From Allium sativum (Eukaryota > Streptophyta > Magnoliopsida > Asparagales > Amaryllidaceae): DNA of 64,000 nucleotides. The DNA is taken from positions 399,320,192 through 399,384,191 of the forward strand of contig CM060921.1 in NCBI GenBank assembly GCA_030737875.1. The letters run 5' to 3'. How positions within the stretch are numbered: position 1 is the first letter of the stretch; each line of letters begins with the position of its first letter. Shown here piece by piece: positions 47,587-60,235 of this stretch. The notes beneath the pieces are model-generated. The model was not told where the DNA came from and searched no databases. It saw nothing but the letters and a program-made list of their open reading frames with translations. A program made the translations under genes and the position numbers.

Positions 47587-49605
47587 TGAAACACCCCATA
47601 CCCCTTATAGTTCCCCAAAGTAAGGTCCCGCTAAGAAAGTTGAAGCATTATAGGTATAAATATATAAACGTACACCATAGAGACCAAGATTCACAAACAT
47701 AAATTATTAACACAACAAAAAAATACTAATTCAAAATAGTGTCATTACATTTATCTCAAAAACAAACTGTCTCAAAATGATAATAGCAGATGTATTAAAC
47801 CTCAGTTATAGAATCAGAGCAAAACTAGAAATATCCTTCAATAAATCGTCAATACAACTAAACCATGGAATATGATAACATAGCAATGAGAATACAACTT
47901 CTATAAAGATAAGTTTACAAGAGAGGTCTGCCGAAAATCCACATTAAGCAATTCCACCCTGCGAGCCTAATTGGAAGAAAAGAGAAAGAAAAAAGAAGAG
48001 TAGGTCAGACATAAATCACGATGAGTGGTAAAATTAATAGTAGGATTGTTAAGTAAAGGAAAAATGCAGAATAGTAGTCTTAATGTTGGATAAGGTAAGT
48101 GTTTGTGCAAAACAAAAAGGTGAACATGTATTTATGATGTACAAAGATATTAGGTAAGGTCAATTGTCATCTCACTTGATAGAATTCGATTGTTTTCAAT
48201 TTTACAATTATAGAACATAATATAATCAGGATAATTTTTCTAATACTACCCACTAATTAGCTACTAATAAACCATAGATTGATAACTATGCCTACTATGG
48301 ATCTTGGGCTTACCAAATGCGAATCATCAGCAAAAAGACATAGCATTACCACATGCATGTCTTATTTTCCCCAATTGGTTCAATGCACACATATTGTACC
48401 ACTGGAACACACCCGCACCCACCTCTATTTGGACCATCTTACGAGCTTATACAACATGAGCATGCCCTAGCCTCCTCCTTAGTGTGAGATGGTCTATGAT
48501 AAAGGTATGCTATGTGGTATGGATACCTAAAATATAAATCCATCTTGGTCCAAATCCCCTTTGATTAGGACCCTCATAAATTTACTACAGAAACCATAGC
48601 CATAGAATTGTGTATTTACGAGGCCACTATAGAAGCCATAACCATAGAATTTCCTATTTACGAGGCCATCATAGAACCATAGAATTAAGCTTATAACTTA
48701 ACGTCTTTTAGGTACAATTTTATTAAACCTATTTTTTTCATTTATAACCTCATGTTATATTTATATCTGCACCTAAACTAAATTTGTGTATTATGATTCT
48801 TTATGTTGGATAATCTAGCATCTTTATGCAAATATATTTTAGTCTATTATCTATCATAACATGTGTCCCAGTCATTTGACAATTCTTATAAAGTTTGCCT
48901 AATTTCAATTCGAAATCCTTTTCATCACAGTTTAACATTTCATATCAGTTTAACCCTAAATTATCAAATCTTCTTTTACATAATTCCAATTGAATCATAT
49001 TTCCTAGCATGCACCAAAAAAGGAATATAAATATTCACAATAACTTAAGCACACGAATCAATGCCAAAATCAATCATATACATATGCCAATATTGCAAAT
49101 CTAAGCATATTTTGGGCATAACCAAAAATTAACATAAAACTATAAAGTCAAACGCATAAAATGGAAAGAAGAATGAATATATATCTTACAATAATTTAAA
49201 TGTTAACTAATTAAAAACTGTAAGAGAAATATAGAAAAATAATTTACATACAGGAATTTACAGAAAAACTATAACTTATAGAAAATGAACAAACTGTAAG
49301 GATCTGTAAATAAAAATGTAACTTAAAATTGCAACTACTATTAAGCTAATTTACCTAAACACACAAAAACTAATAATTATAAACTCATCTGAAAAGCTTC
49401 CCTCACAGCCCAACAGAACCCACCTCCAAAAAATAAATATAAGAGAAAATATTTTTATTTAACATATATATATTCCCCTAAAATTTAAATTTACATTGGC
49501 CTATCTTTAAATAGAAGATTAGCCTAGGTGAGTAAGAAATTTGTGTTTTGAAGAATAAGTAGGGGTAGACAATTTATTTATAGTAGGGTTGAAGATCCTA
49601 GGCTA
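47587..49605 (-). repeat. 5' LTR of element D (outer end missing)
   Basis: The inner end reads GGTATGGGGTGTTTCA on minus. It is homologous to 12345-13980 up to about 49605, beyond which sequence of element C replaces it. The boundary is accurate to perhaps 15 bases. Confidence 0.75.
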
Positions 49606-50169
49606 TCAGTAACAACTCACCTGGAATAGGCCTAAATTTTGACCTAAAAAGTCCCATCGGAACGTAGAGCAATAATAAATGGATTGTTGGTTCCTATAAC
49701 TCTCCTTGTAGGTAAAGAAATATTAACAGTCACTTAATACCATAATTGGGTTAATAACTAGGATTCTTTTAAGAAGAACTCCCTGGAAAACCTTCTTGTT
49801 ACTATATAGTTGTCCCTATGGGTGAACTTCTAGTCATTTTTTACTTCCCTTAGACGATGGTTCCATAGGCCATATATATAATTCGTTCCTAGGTCAACCC
49901 TTACTAGCCCCAAGAAAAGAAGCAGGAATTACTTAGAGAACTACCCTACACATGTTATCGTCAACTAGGACCATTTAATACCTTATAGGAGAAAGGCGTA
50001 CCCAATAACCATTTAATTCTTGAAGGACGGGTCCAACGACTTGGAACCTGAACCAAGGAGTGAACCTTAGGAACGAAACTAGTCCTAACCACTTAACACC
50101 CAACAAGAGAAAGGTCAACCACTCAATACCTTTTTCCTATGGCATGTATACTATACACATAACACACAC

Positions 50170-50225
<56 letters not shown>

Positions 50226-52274
50226 GCAAACTAGACATCTTACATTAGGCCTACCAATTGTAGATGTTGGATTTGTCAGGTGGTTCCGTACAAGCTTGTA
50301 CAACAAGTTGGACCTAACCTCGCATCACAGTAACTAATTATAATGGACCATGGCACCCATACCTCTCATATTAACTAAATTTACATGTAGACACTGGAAA
50401 TGTCGGTCTGTTCTGGGCAGACTTCTACTATAAGTAACGGTTAACTTCGTGTCTATGTGTCATTAATATTAATTAAGTCATTAACTCACACACATATAAA
50501 CGTACAAACTCATATGGAGGTATTCAATTCTATTCCTAATTTAGTCGTATTTATCATGCACTTAATACGTATTAATATTAAATTATTTATGTTATATATA
50601 TATGATACTTAAATTAAGAGAACGAGATTAACGTCCTCACCACGTTTTTGAAATTTAAGTCCCTAAATAATTTTAAAGGTGTATAAGTCATTTCCCACAT
50701 TTTCTTCAAACATAAAATAAATGTACATATCAGCATGTGACAATAATTGGAAAAACAACCACAACAACATACAAACTTGTAATCTCAGTTTTGACTTAAT
50801 TATTGTAATAATAATAAATAAACATAACATCATATATTAAATATACATATATGTTTGTAATTCCTATTTTGAATAGATCCCTTTGTCATGTTTGTTTATA
50901 TGCAAAACCTTAATATTTATATATACTATAAATAATATATTCAAATTCTCTATTTACAAAATTAGAGATTTAAACCTATTAGATTTACAAATCTATCCAA
51001 ATCTTAACCTTTTTCCGAAAATCAAATATATGGAATTACATGAAAATAGAACAAAAAGGAATCCAAACAATATAGAAAATCATACAACAAGAATCAAGTT
51101 TTTCTTTTATTATTACAACAACCTAAAACCACAAATACAACTAGATTGATCATTTATGCGAACAATTAAATAAACGAAGGATTTGAGAGGTTTAATCATA
51201 TTTTCTTTTCATATATCCCAAATCTTCTTAGGCACAACAATCCAAATTAAAAACTATCAAACTACAGATAATAGTAACTCGGATCGATTCCAATTACAGA
51301 GCTATTAGGAAGAGCAAAATCAAGATTAGATAGAACAAGATTTGGATTTGGCCTTCAGGAACAAAAGTATGCTCCAATCCTTTAAAATCTGAGTGTGTAT
51401 GCGTGTATATATATATATATATAAGAATCTTTATATATATATATATACATATGAATCTAAATTCCATATTAATTTTAAATCTCAGTCAGAATAAGATAGA
51501 ATAGATTACAGAAATAGAAGAAACATAAATCCTTTAATCTTTCGGGAATTAGAGACGGAATAAAGGCATCATGGATGCGTTGAGAGAAATGGTTGTACGG
51601 TTTGGAATGTGGGTTTGAGGGTCTATTTATGGTTAACATCGTGTGTATGGAACATTAGATTAGTTTGATTAAATCTAAATAGTGCATTAGATTTAAATTA
51701 TAAATAAGTCCCATATAAAACAACCATCATTGGGATTCCTTATAATAGGGCGGTCAACACCTACCATAGAAGGGCGTTCAACAACCTCCTAGAGGGTTGG
51801 TCGACCCCCTTTCTGGGGTCAAGCCCAGGAGGAATTTCCTCCAGAATGTTACTTTTTAATCATTCGTTAATTAATTCAGTTTATTTCTTGCCTCAAATAT
51901 ATTATCTTGTCCACAACTATGTATAAATATATACACACAAGTTTGAAATCAGAAGGAATATTCTTTTCATGCTTATCCAAATTAATATATTCCCGGTTTG
52001 TATATATATTTATTTGAAATTCAAATTTTCTATGTTAATATATACATACAACTTAATTTATTAATAACTTTTGCATAAGCACTCCGTTTTCAGTAAATAA
52101 AATATGAAAACAGATCAGAGTTTCGCCACGAACGCAACTACAACACTTTCGTGGCCAAATTCTCAAATGTCCAAAATTCCATTTTCATCTTATTAATATA
52201 TTATTAATTATTACTTTTTATTTTAAATTAAATTAACCCATGTTTGAATTAAGTATATTTTACGCGATGTTACA
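49606..52274 (-). repeat. 3' LTR of element C (inner end missing)
   Basis: It starts TGTAACATCGCG on minus after a purine tract. A GGTCGACC-type block lies near 51770-51830 and a region near 50260-50330 resembles the F LTR. It includes a (TA)n run of about 51 bases at 50172-50222 and more TA-rich tracts near 51400-51450. No gene inside. Confidence 0.7.
50172..50222. repeat. (TA)n microsatellite
   Basis: About 25 uninterrupted TA units in the C LTR. Confidence 0.95.
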
Positions 52275-52286
52275 TTCTCCCCTCTT
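52275..52286 (-). other. Polypurine tract of C
   Basis: AAGAGGGGAGAA on minus abuts the LTR start. Confidence 0.85.
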
Positions 52287-52589
52287 ATTAGAGATTTCGT
52301 TCGAAATATTTTGAAGGGACGAAGATCACAAATTGCTCAAAACAACCATATTGGACACCTATGTTATTTTAAAAATATCCATAAACACCATAATTCATAG
52401 TGAATATGAACCGCAAATTTGCTAATAATGAACTCAGTCCTAGCGTGTAAGTGTAATAAATGATGCAATATGAATGTAAAACATCATAAAATGCATTTAA
52501 TTCTACATGAGTGCACGGTGCATTTGTGTTGCATCCATATCCTACCATCCAATCTAGAAACCAAGATGAAACCAAAAATGATAAATTAG

Positions 52590-54342
52590 GGCAAAACAGT
52601 TACCTAAGTAAAGCATAGGATGAGTAAGTCCAATCTTATCCCCTGTTTCCTATGTGCTTCCCGCAGAGTTATTTCCCCATTAAACTTGGACTAGTCGAAT
52701 TGATTTGTTGTAGATTCGTTTGATTCTGTATTCAATAATCTTTCCGGTGGCATGGGGCACCCTAGACTACAACTCTAAGCTTGCCATGTCCCCAAGATCG
52801 TCAAGCTTGAGTCTGTCGGTTAAATCATGAAGGCATTTCCGAAGATGAGAAACATGGAAAACGTTATGGACTCCTGACAAATGCTTTTTGAGATCCACTC
52901 GGTAAGCCATCTTCTCAATCCTTTCTAAGATCAAAAAAGGCTCAATAATCTTGGGAGCCAACTTCCCAATCTTCCCAAACCGAACTGTCTTCTTAAGAGG
53001 AGAAACCTTAACACATACAAAATCTCCAGCATTAATTTCTAACTCTTTCCTCCTATCTGTGTATGTAATTGCCGATCTTGGGCAGCCTTCATTCTCTACT
53101 AAATCAAAGCTATAATCTCCATGGGCTCACGGATAAGGTCTGGTCCGAGTAAATCCTTGTCGGCCGTTTCCCACCGATAAGTCGGCGATTTGCATGGCCA
53201 CCCATACAAAGCTTCGTAAGGATCCATACCAATCGTAGCTTGGTAACTGTTATTGTATGAACACTCAACCAAAGGTAGTTGTTGCTTCCATGCTACTCCG
53301 AAGTCGACTACGCAAGCTCTGAGAAGATCCTCCAAAACTCTATTTACTCTCTCTTTCTGATCGTTTGTTTGCAAATCATAGAATGTGCTTAAACTTAGGG
53401 TCATTCCCAATGCTTGTTGAAGACTATTCTAAAATTCACTATTAAATAAGGGGTATCAGTCACTAACTATAGTAGTTGGAATCCCATGTAGCCTAATAAT
53501 CTCACTAACATACAACTAGTCTAATAAGGCGTCCGTCTTGTTCTTTTTGATGGGAATAAAAAGGGCACTCTTTATTAACCGGATCATTATCTCCCAATGG
53601 CTTCATTCCCCTTCTTACTCCTAGAAAGCCCATTAATAAAGTCCATATAAATGTGTTCCCATTTCCAAGTGGGAACTTCCAAGGGTAACAAAAGTTCTCT
53701 AGGCATCCCTTGTTCTATCTTTACTCTTTAGCAAGTTAAGCATCTAAAAACAAACTTTGTCACGTCTATCTTTAATCCTTCCCAATAGAAACTTCTCTTC
53801 ATGTCCTAAAGCATTTGGTCACCTCTAGGGTAAATTTTTATCCTTGGCCTATCGCATTCTTCTAGAATCTCGTTTCTAAGATCCATACTCTTATGGACAC
53901 AAATCGTCCATCTCTCCTCAAGCGATCACTATCATCAATAGAATATCGACTTGAATGTGGGGAAAATTCTCCTCTAGAAACTTTTTCTTTTAACTCCCTT
54001 AACTTATCATCATGGCCTTACTTGCTCATGATCCTTCCCATCAGAACTGGTCGTATCTCTATTGCTCCAATAAATCCTTGAGTTTCTCATATGGTGGTTG
54101 CAAATTAAACTAGAGAGAAACTCTAACTACATCCACTAGGTAATCACATTAAGGACAACGTGCTTCCAACTCGAAGCGTCAACCGTGACATTACCTTTCC
54201 TAGGGGTATACTGAATGGCAAAATAAAAAATGCAAGATATTCCATCCATCTCTGCCGCCGAAGGTTCAGATCCTTCTGAGAAAACAAATACCTAAGAGAC
54301 TTATGATATGTGAATAACTTCAGCTTTTCTCCAGGAAGATAA
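52590..54342 (-). pseudogene. gag-pol: RNase H to chromodomain remnant of element C
   Basis: RNase H is entered midway: LPGEKLKLFTYHKSLRYLF at 54342-54280, where the usual TDHKS Asp is Tyr, followed by QKDLNLRRQRWMEYL. The integrase segment at 53410-53099 has ERVNRVLEDLLRACVVDF and NNSYQATIGMDPYEALYG. Its C-terminal domain at 52961-52767 has HLSGVHNVFHVSHLRK. Chromodomain-like sequence follows (IRLVQV, a stop, WGNNSAGST, then TAG at 52650-52652, then ETGDKI). Stops and shifts are frequent. Sequence similarity to F and E is clear. Confidence 0.85.
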
Positions 54343-55703
54343 TGTTGGAGAATGGAATTTTGATGACAACAACCTTGTTTCAATTAATAATAGTATTAAT
54401 AATAAAATATATACTAACATCTATGTCCAGAATATATATACGTATATGCAGGATATAAATATTGAAGACTGTACAGTATTAGAGATTCAAGATATCAAGG
54501 AATTCAAGACTCATGAGTAATAAGAATCAAGATTTCAAGAGCTCAAGATTATCAAGTAATAGAGTCTACTTAATATCTGAAATTCCGGTTAGTACTTTTA
54601 AATTCTGTTTCCAAATTCCATTTCAAATTGATTTAAAAAATAATTTCAAACTCCTATTCTAAAATGATTTCAAATTATTAAGATTTTTCTTATGATTTCA
54701 AATATATATATATATATATATCTGTGTTTGTAGTTTATAAAGTTTTATAAAATATATGTTTATAATATATATGTTTTATAGTTTCATGTTGTATAATTTT
54801 ATAAATATGTTTATATTATATATTACTATGTTTTCATATGTTTTTACACTTTAGAAACTTCATTTGAAACATCGATTTTGATTCAAGAATTTCCAAAATA
54901 TATATACTAATTTAAACATTTGAAAAATGATTTTAAAAATCAAAATAAAAGGTATATGTCGAAATACATACTTCAACATGTCAATATATAACTGTCATAT
55001 TTTCGATTTTCAAAAGAAGTGTGTTTTAATATTTGAAACGTTTCAGAAATGTTGCAACCTTTCAAACACTATAAGTAGGGGTTAATTTCGAATTTTTTAT
55101 CACTTCTTCTTCTCCATTATCATCTTATCTTATACCACCATTATTATACATAAATTTTTGGATTTCTACGCTTATACTCTGCCGATTTCAACAAAATTTA
55201 TATCATTCTCTTTCTCTTCTCAATCTCTACCAATTACTCTCTGTTTAAAATGCTATTGATGAGTTCTAGGGTTGTTGTAAGTTTTTGGGAAAGGGTGTGT
55301 TCCTTATGGCCCTGAAGAGCTGTGTTTACCTTGTAGCCGTGAAATCAACGGTGGTGGAATTGGTGTTTACCTTATAGCCATGAAATCAAGGGTGTTATAC
55401 TTGGATATTGATAATAATAAAACTCTGCGCAATCCAGCATTGCATGGGACTGGACATAGGAGTAATCCGAACCTGTATAAAATCCAGTGTGTTCTTTCCT
55501 TTTCTGCATTTTATATTTACATATTTATGTGTCTTAAATTGTTTATATATTTGTGATCATTTTTGGTGTGATAATAATTGTGTGATTCATATAGTAATTC
55601 AAGTTAGCTTAAGATTTCTATAAATTCCGCATAAACACTATTCACCCCCACCCCTTGCTAGTGTTGATTCTACTTTAAGATGTGCATTTCACATCCTTAA
55701 CTA
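54343..55703 (+). repeat. 5' LTR of the Copia-type element
   Basis: It has a TATA-like motif at 55070-55075 and an internal direct repeat, GTGTTTACCTTGTAGCC near 55322 and GTGTTTACCTTATAGCC near 55363. The inner end is uncertain by a few bases. Confidence 0.65.
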
Positions 55704-55717
55704 TTGTTATCAGAGCA
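55704..55717 (+). other. Primer binding site, Copia-type element
   Basis: TTGTTATCAGAGCA differs by one base from the usual TTGGTATCAGAGC. Confidence 0.7.
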
Positions 55718-56417
55718 TAGGTTTTCAAAAGTTCATTATCTGAATTTTGTAAATATTAAATAGAAAATATTAAAATGATTTGTAACGCTAGTTTAAATTC
55801 ATGCATTGCATCAGTATTACGTAGGTCTACATTTTATTATGTTGAAAAATCAAGTTATCATAATCTGTTTTTTGAAAAGATTAAAATAATAATTTTTTAA
55901 CATTATTTTTCATATGGATATGTCATAGAACTATCATAATTTTATTATTTTAAAAATTACAATTAGTTATTTTGAAAAGTCACTTGATTCTTTGAAAAGT
56001 TGTGTTGTTTTGCAGGAGAAAAGTTTGTCTGATGACTATTGACCAAATGACACCAAGACGATCGTTCATTAGTCAAGAAGAAAAAGATGGATATGTAATT
56101 GAAAATCTGTAGTGAAATAAGTACCTAATCAATACAATTTTTTTGATTTTCTCCTATTCATCCGCTTCGCAATTCATCCGATTTCATGAGAATCCGTCAA
56201 GAAATCCCCAAGTTATGATCAAATGAAGTTTTGGTGGACAAAGGGAAAGAGAAACCAAAACTATCACAGGTATTTCTCATATTTATCCAAGATATTAGAA
56301 TTATTTCATTCCATCTCCTTTTATAGATCTTAGTTCTTGTTCTCGCGGTCGTTTAGATGGGAAAGAGAAATCAAAACTAAGGAAAACTCCAGTCTCAACA
56401 AGAAGCTTGCTCTCGGC

Positions 56418-56495
56418 ATGGGAGTGGAGTTATCGGAGGAACACTACTCCACCATGCAACGTCTCGAGCTGGAGAGAGCTACTTCCTCCCAATGA
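56418..56495 (+). pseudogene. Possible ORF1 C-terminal remnant of the LINE
   Basis: A frame reading MGVELSEEHYSTMQRLELER ends in TGA that overlaps the ORF2 ATG as ATGA (56492-56495). The frame is open further upstream (LNKKLALG). Overlapping stop-start is compatible with a reinitiation arrangement between ORF1 and ORF2. The ORF1 identity is inferred only from position. Confidence 0.4.
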
Positions 56496-59400
56496 AGATC
56501 CTTACCTGGAGCATCAAGGGGCTGGGGGAACCCAGCAAGGGATTTTCCTTAAACCTCATGCTTTCTCCCTTAAATATGGACGTCCTACTCCTGCAAGAAT
56601 CCAAACTCATCACTCCCCCCGCTCTTAACTCCTGGCTGTCCAATCTCTTTTCTGATTGGGAAACAGTCGAAGCGGCTGGTACCAGGGGTGGTCTCATCAC
56701 TGCCTGGAATTGTCACACCTGGTCCTGTATTCAGACTCTAAAGTCCACCTCCACCCTCCATATTCTCCTCACCTACCTTGCTTCCAACACCCCATTTCTC
56801 ATTTCCAATATCTATGCCCCGATTGATGGTGACATGAAAAGGCTACTTTGGCAGGAGTGTCAGATGGCTAGCACCTCCCACAGGGGACCCTGGAGTGTTG
56901 GGGGTGATTTTATTGTCACTCGAGGCCCCTGGGAGCGTAACAATCTCACCCCCTCTAGAGACTCAGAAGACTTTAACGACTTCATCATACTTGTGCCCTT
57001 ATTGACCCACCTATTTGCAACAGATGATTCGCCTGGTCAAATTACTAGAACCAACCCACCCTAGTAAAAATGGACCGCTTCCCTTTCAATTCCACCTGGG
57101 ATGACAAATTCCCCTTCTCCAAGGTTACCGGATTAGCCTCAACTCTCTCTGCCATTGCCCCTTCCTTCTCTCCACAGACGACCATACAAACCCCGCTCGC
57201 CCCTTCCGTTTTGAAAAGGTTTGGCTGGAGGAACCTGGCTTTAAAGGCTTCATTAATCTCGCCTGGTCCTACTTCCCCCAACAGTCGAACCCCACTACAA
57301 CGCTGGTCTACAAGCTTAGATGCCTCAGAAGACTGATAAAGCCCTAGACCAACAACATTTGGGGACCTATCAGAAGGAGAATTGTAGAGACCTAGGCGGA
57401 CATCCGATCGCTCAATATTCGTGAAGAGACCTCCCCCCTCAGCGATGTCGAAGCCACCAACCTGCGTGACCTGCATATGGAACTTCATCGCCTTCTCCGG
57501 CAGGAGGAGATGTGTACAGTGCTCCAAATTTAAATGGCTGGCGGAGGGAGATAGTAACATTGCTTTCTTCCACAGGTTCGCCAATGGAAGGAGGCTCCAG
57601 TCCCGGATTCTTGAAATTCACGACGAGACAGGTGGCATCCACACTTCCGACCCGTAGGCTATCAACGCTCACTTCACCAACTTTTTCAGAAGCTTGTTGG
57701 GGAACAACCCTTCTTCACCGCCCCGCCTAGATTGGGCCTGCTTGTACCAAAATCATATCCATCTCCCAATTGATGGCCCATTTTCTGAATCTGAAATTCT
57801 TTGCGCGCTGAAAGGTATGGACGATAACAAGGCCTGTGGGCCTGATGGCTTTGTCCCAGCCTTTTATACTAACTTATGGGCCTCCGTCAAATATGACCTT
57901 GTCGATGTTTTTGAAGCCTTCTTCCACAACCCAAACCAAATTTCCAAACTCAACTATGCCAAAATCATCCTCCTCCCCAAACATGAATGCGCCAACCACC
58001 CCAACAGCTTCTGACCAACAAGTCTCCTTAACTGCTCCTTCAAACTCGTCACCAATGTGCTTGTCAACCGTCTCCAAACCTAAATCCCCGACCTTATCAG
58101 CACTGAGAAATCCGCCTTTATCGCCGGTAGAAACACCCACGACAGTATTTCCATAGTCTAGGAAATTGTTTCTTAATGCCACTGCACCAATATCGAAGGG
58201 CTACTCCTAAAGTTGGATTTTCGTAAGGCCTTTGATACTGTTAGCTGGGATTTCCTTCTTCAAGTTCTTAATGCTAGAGGCTTTCCTAAAAGGTGGTGCC
58301 ACTGGATTTCGGCGATCCTCAATTCCAACCTCTTGTTTGTATGTACTAATAGTGCTGCAGGTGGTCTAATCAAATCCAAGCGAGGCTTAAGACAAGGAGA
58401 TCCCCTTTCCCCTCTCCTCTTCATCATAGTGGCCGACACTCTCAACAGGATGATTAAACTTGCATTACATAATAACATCCTATTCGGTTTAAACACCTCA
58501 CCCCCTCACCTTGTTGCGTCAATGTCCAATTTTCCGATGACACCATCCTCCTTACCACCCCCACTCCCCACAACCTCCATTGCCTTAAACTGCTCCTTTA
58601 CTATTTTGAATTAGCCTCTGGACTCTCCATAAATTTCGCTAAAAGCTCCATCATCAAGCTGGGAAATGCAAATCACCTCGGACCCTCCACGACTAGTATG
58701 CTAAACTGCAAACTCCACAACTTCCTACTAACGTATCTGGGAGTTCCCATTCATCCCACGAAGCTCTATCGGGGCGAGTGGCACCCTCTCATCGCCAAGG
58801 TGGAATCTAGGCTTGCCGGTTGGAATGCTTCCTCCCTTTCCTCGGTTGGAAGAATTGTTTTGGTGAGAGCGGTTCTCTCGGCTCTTCCTTTGTACTAGCT
58901 CTTAGTACAAAGAGCTCCTTGCTGGGTCATCAAACGGATTGACCAGGCGCGACGATCTTTCCTTTGGCATGGGGGGCCAGTTAGGTCCCTCGTTAGTTGG
59001 AAATCCATCTGTCTCACTAGAGCTGGTGGTGGTCTTGGCATCCCTGACCTACGCTTCCTCAACCATGCACTTCTAACCAAATGGATATGGCGTTTCTTAA
59101 CCCCTAGAAACTTCTTGTGGAAAACCCTCAATATTGCCCTTTACTACAATAACCACCCGCTCGCTATACTCCATGACAGACCAAGGGCCCACCCATCACC
59201 TTTCTGGAGCGGGGTTCTAAGTTCTCTACCTCGTATCAAGCATCTCTTTGCACTAAAAATACAAAATAGATGGAGTTGCTCTCTTTGGAATGACACTTGG
59301 GTCTTCGACTTCAGACAGTCGCACTTCTAGCCGAACCTTTACTCTTTGTGCCCTAACCCTGAGGTCACCGTTGCTGATGCGGTGCACTCCGGGTTGACTG

Positions 59401-59824
59401 CTTTCCTGCCAAACACCTACTTCCATCCCACACTCATTCGTGATATTAGAGAAGTTCTCCTTATATTACAATCAACCACCCTCAGTCAAAACCCGGATGT
59501 TATCCACTGGAAGAGCAGTCTCAACGACATTTTTTCGGTCAGTTCATGCTACAGTTATACATCCTACCATGGTCGGCTATTCCGGTTTCCCAAACTTTGG
59601 AAGATTAAGGTGCCTCCAAGAGTGAAATTTCTTTTATGGAGCTTGGCTAGAGAATGGATCAACACCAAAGACAGGTTAACTCGTAAAGGACTGATGGTTG
59701 ATCCATGTTGCATCCTCTGTCAATGAGAGAATGAGTGCATCCCCCACCTTCTCGGGGAATGTGACCTAAGCTTCTACCTCTGGACTTCTACTGTCACCAG
59801 CATTCTTGACCGCCCCCACCTTTC
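56492..59824 (+). pseudogene. LINE ORF2: endonuclease, reverse transcriptase, zf-RVT
   Basis: The endonuclease starts MKILTWSIKGLG with LLLQESKL (catalytic Glu kept), NIYAP and GGDF; the Asn of the usual WNxRG and DFN motifs has become Ser and Ile. A linker (57200-57690) has the pattern seen between endonuclease and polymerase. Reverse transcriptase shows NKACGPDGF (57830), KLDFRKAFDTVSW (58215), GLRQGDPLSPLLFI (58385), FSDDTILL (58530, in a shifted frame) and TYLGVPI (58730). The C-terminal zf-RVT region (about 59580-59730) has KVPPRVKFLLWSLA and DPCCILCQ. Several stops and frame changes (57062, 58013, 58080, 58510, 58896, 59328) rule out activity. Confidence 0.9.
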
Positions 59825-60235
59825 TGTAACGACCCAGAAAATCTGAACCAATTTAAAATTTTTAAATTGGCTAAAATAATGGATTTTAAATATTTAAAAT
59901 AAATATTTTAAGTAATGGCGATGAAAACTGAGTTGAATCGACATTTGAAAACCAATATAATTAAATATAATTATATATAGAATTGAAAATAGCGCGGTAG
60001 TTCGAAAATTCGATTTCTAATTTCAAATGAATATACAGAATTCAATATAAGTCAGAATTGAACGAAACAAGAAATATTTGAATCTGTATAACTATATCTT
60101 TATAACGAAGTTAACAAACTGAGATTTCATCTTAGGAATGATAAGATATGTCCAGTTTGAAATTAGAAATAGTCGCTGTGGAATTTATATATATTTATAT
60201 ATATATAAGGCCCTTAAAAATAGCAATTTTGCAAA

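Larger units (their letters stand above)
12345..49605 (-). mobile_element. Element D: old chromovirus, split by later insertions
   Basis: Four separated minus-strand blocks belong to one element: truncated 3' LTR plus integrase/chromodomain end (12345-15720), a reverse transcriptase N-terminal scrap (20223-20405), gag to protease (45926-47404), and 5' LTR (47587-49605). The two LTR parts are homologous (for example 12400-12700 against 48080-48300). The join across E is exact: the conserved EYPD...GLPxRxEI segment before reverse transcriptase is cut between 45926 and 20405 with AGTCC duplicated. The core of pol was lost with the 3' half of T. All frames are heavily mutated, making D the oldest layer. 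Confidence 0.8.
49606..54342 (-). mobile_element. Element C: 3' half of a chromovirus
   Basis: On minus it runs from a broken RNase H (54342) through integrase and chromodomain to a purine tract and an LTR start at 52274. Its 5' portion is cut by the Copia-type LTR at 54343, and the LTR end merges with D at about 49605. Confidence 0.8.
54343..56360 (+). mobile_element. Copia-type LTR element fragment (perhaps SIRE/Maximus-like)
   Basis: An LTR at 54343-55703 is followed by a Met-tRNA-like primer site and about 650 bases of AT-rich internal sequence without recognisable gag. The LTR opens TGTTGGAGAATGG and its end region contains the TTCACCCCC and CCTTAAC phrases common in that Copia group; this subgroup call is a recollection of pattern, not a search. 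It inserted into C's RNase H. No second LTR is present. Confidence 0.65.
56360..59824 (+). mobile_element. L1-type LINE remnant
   Basis: The end of ORF1 and most of ORF2 (endonuclease, reverse transcriptase, zf-RVT) are present on plus. ORF1 is nearly all missing, so it is 5' truncated or rearranged. The 3' end is cut by element N at 59825; no poly(A) tail or target duplication is visible. Confidence 0.85.

Noticed and set aside
57045..57584. 179-codon minus-strand frame within the LINE
   Set aside because: It is antisense to ORF2 linker sequence and shows no family motif.
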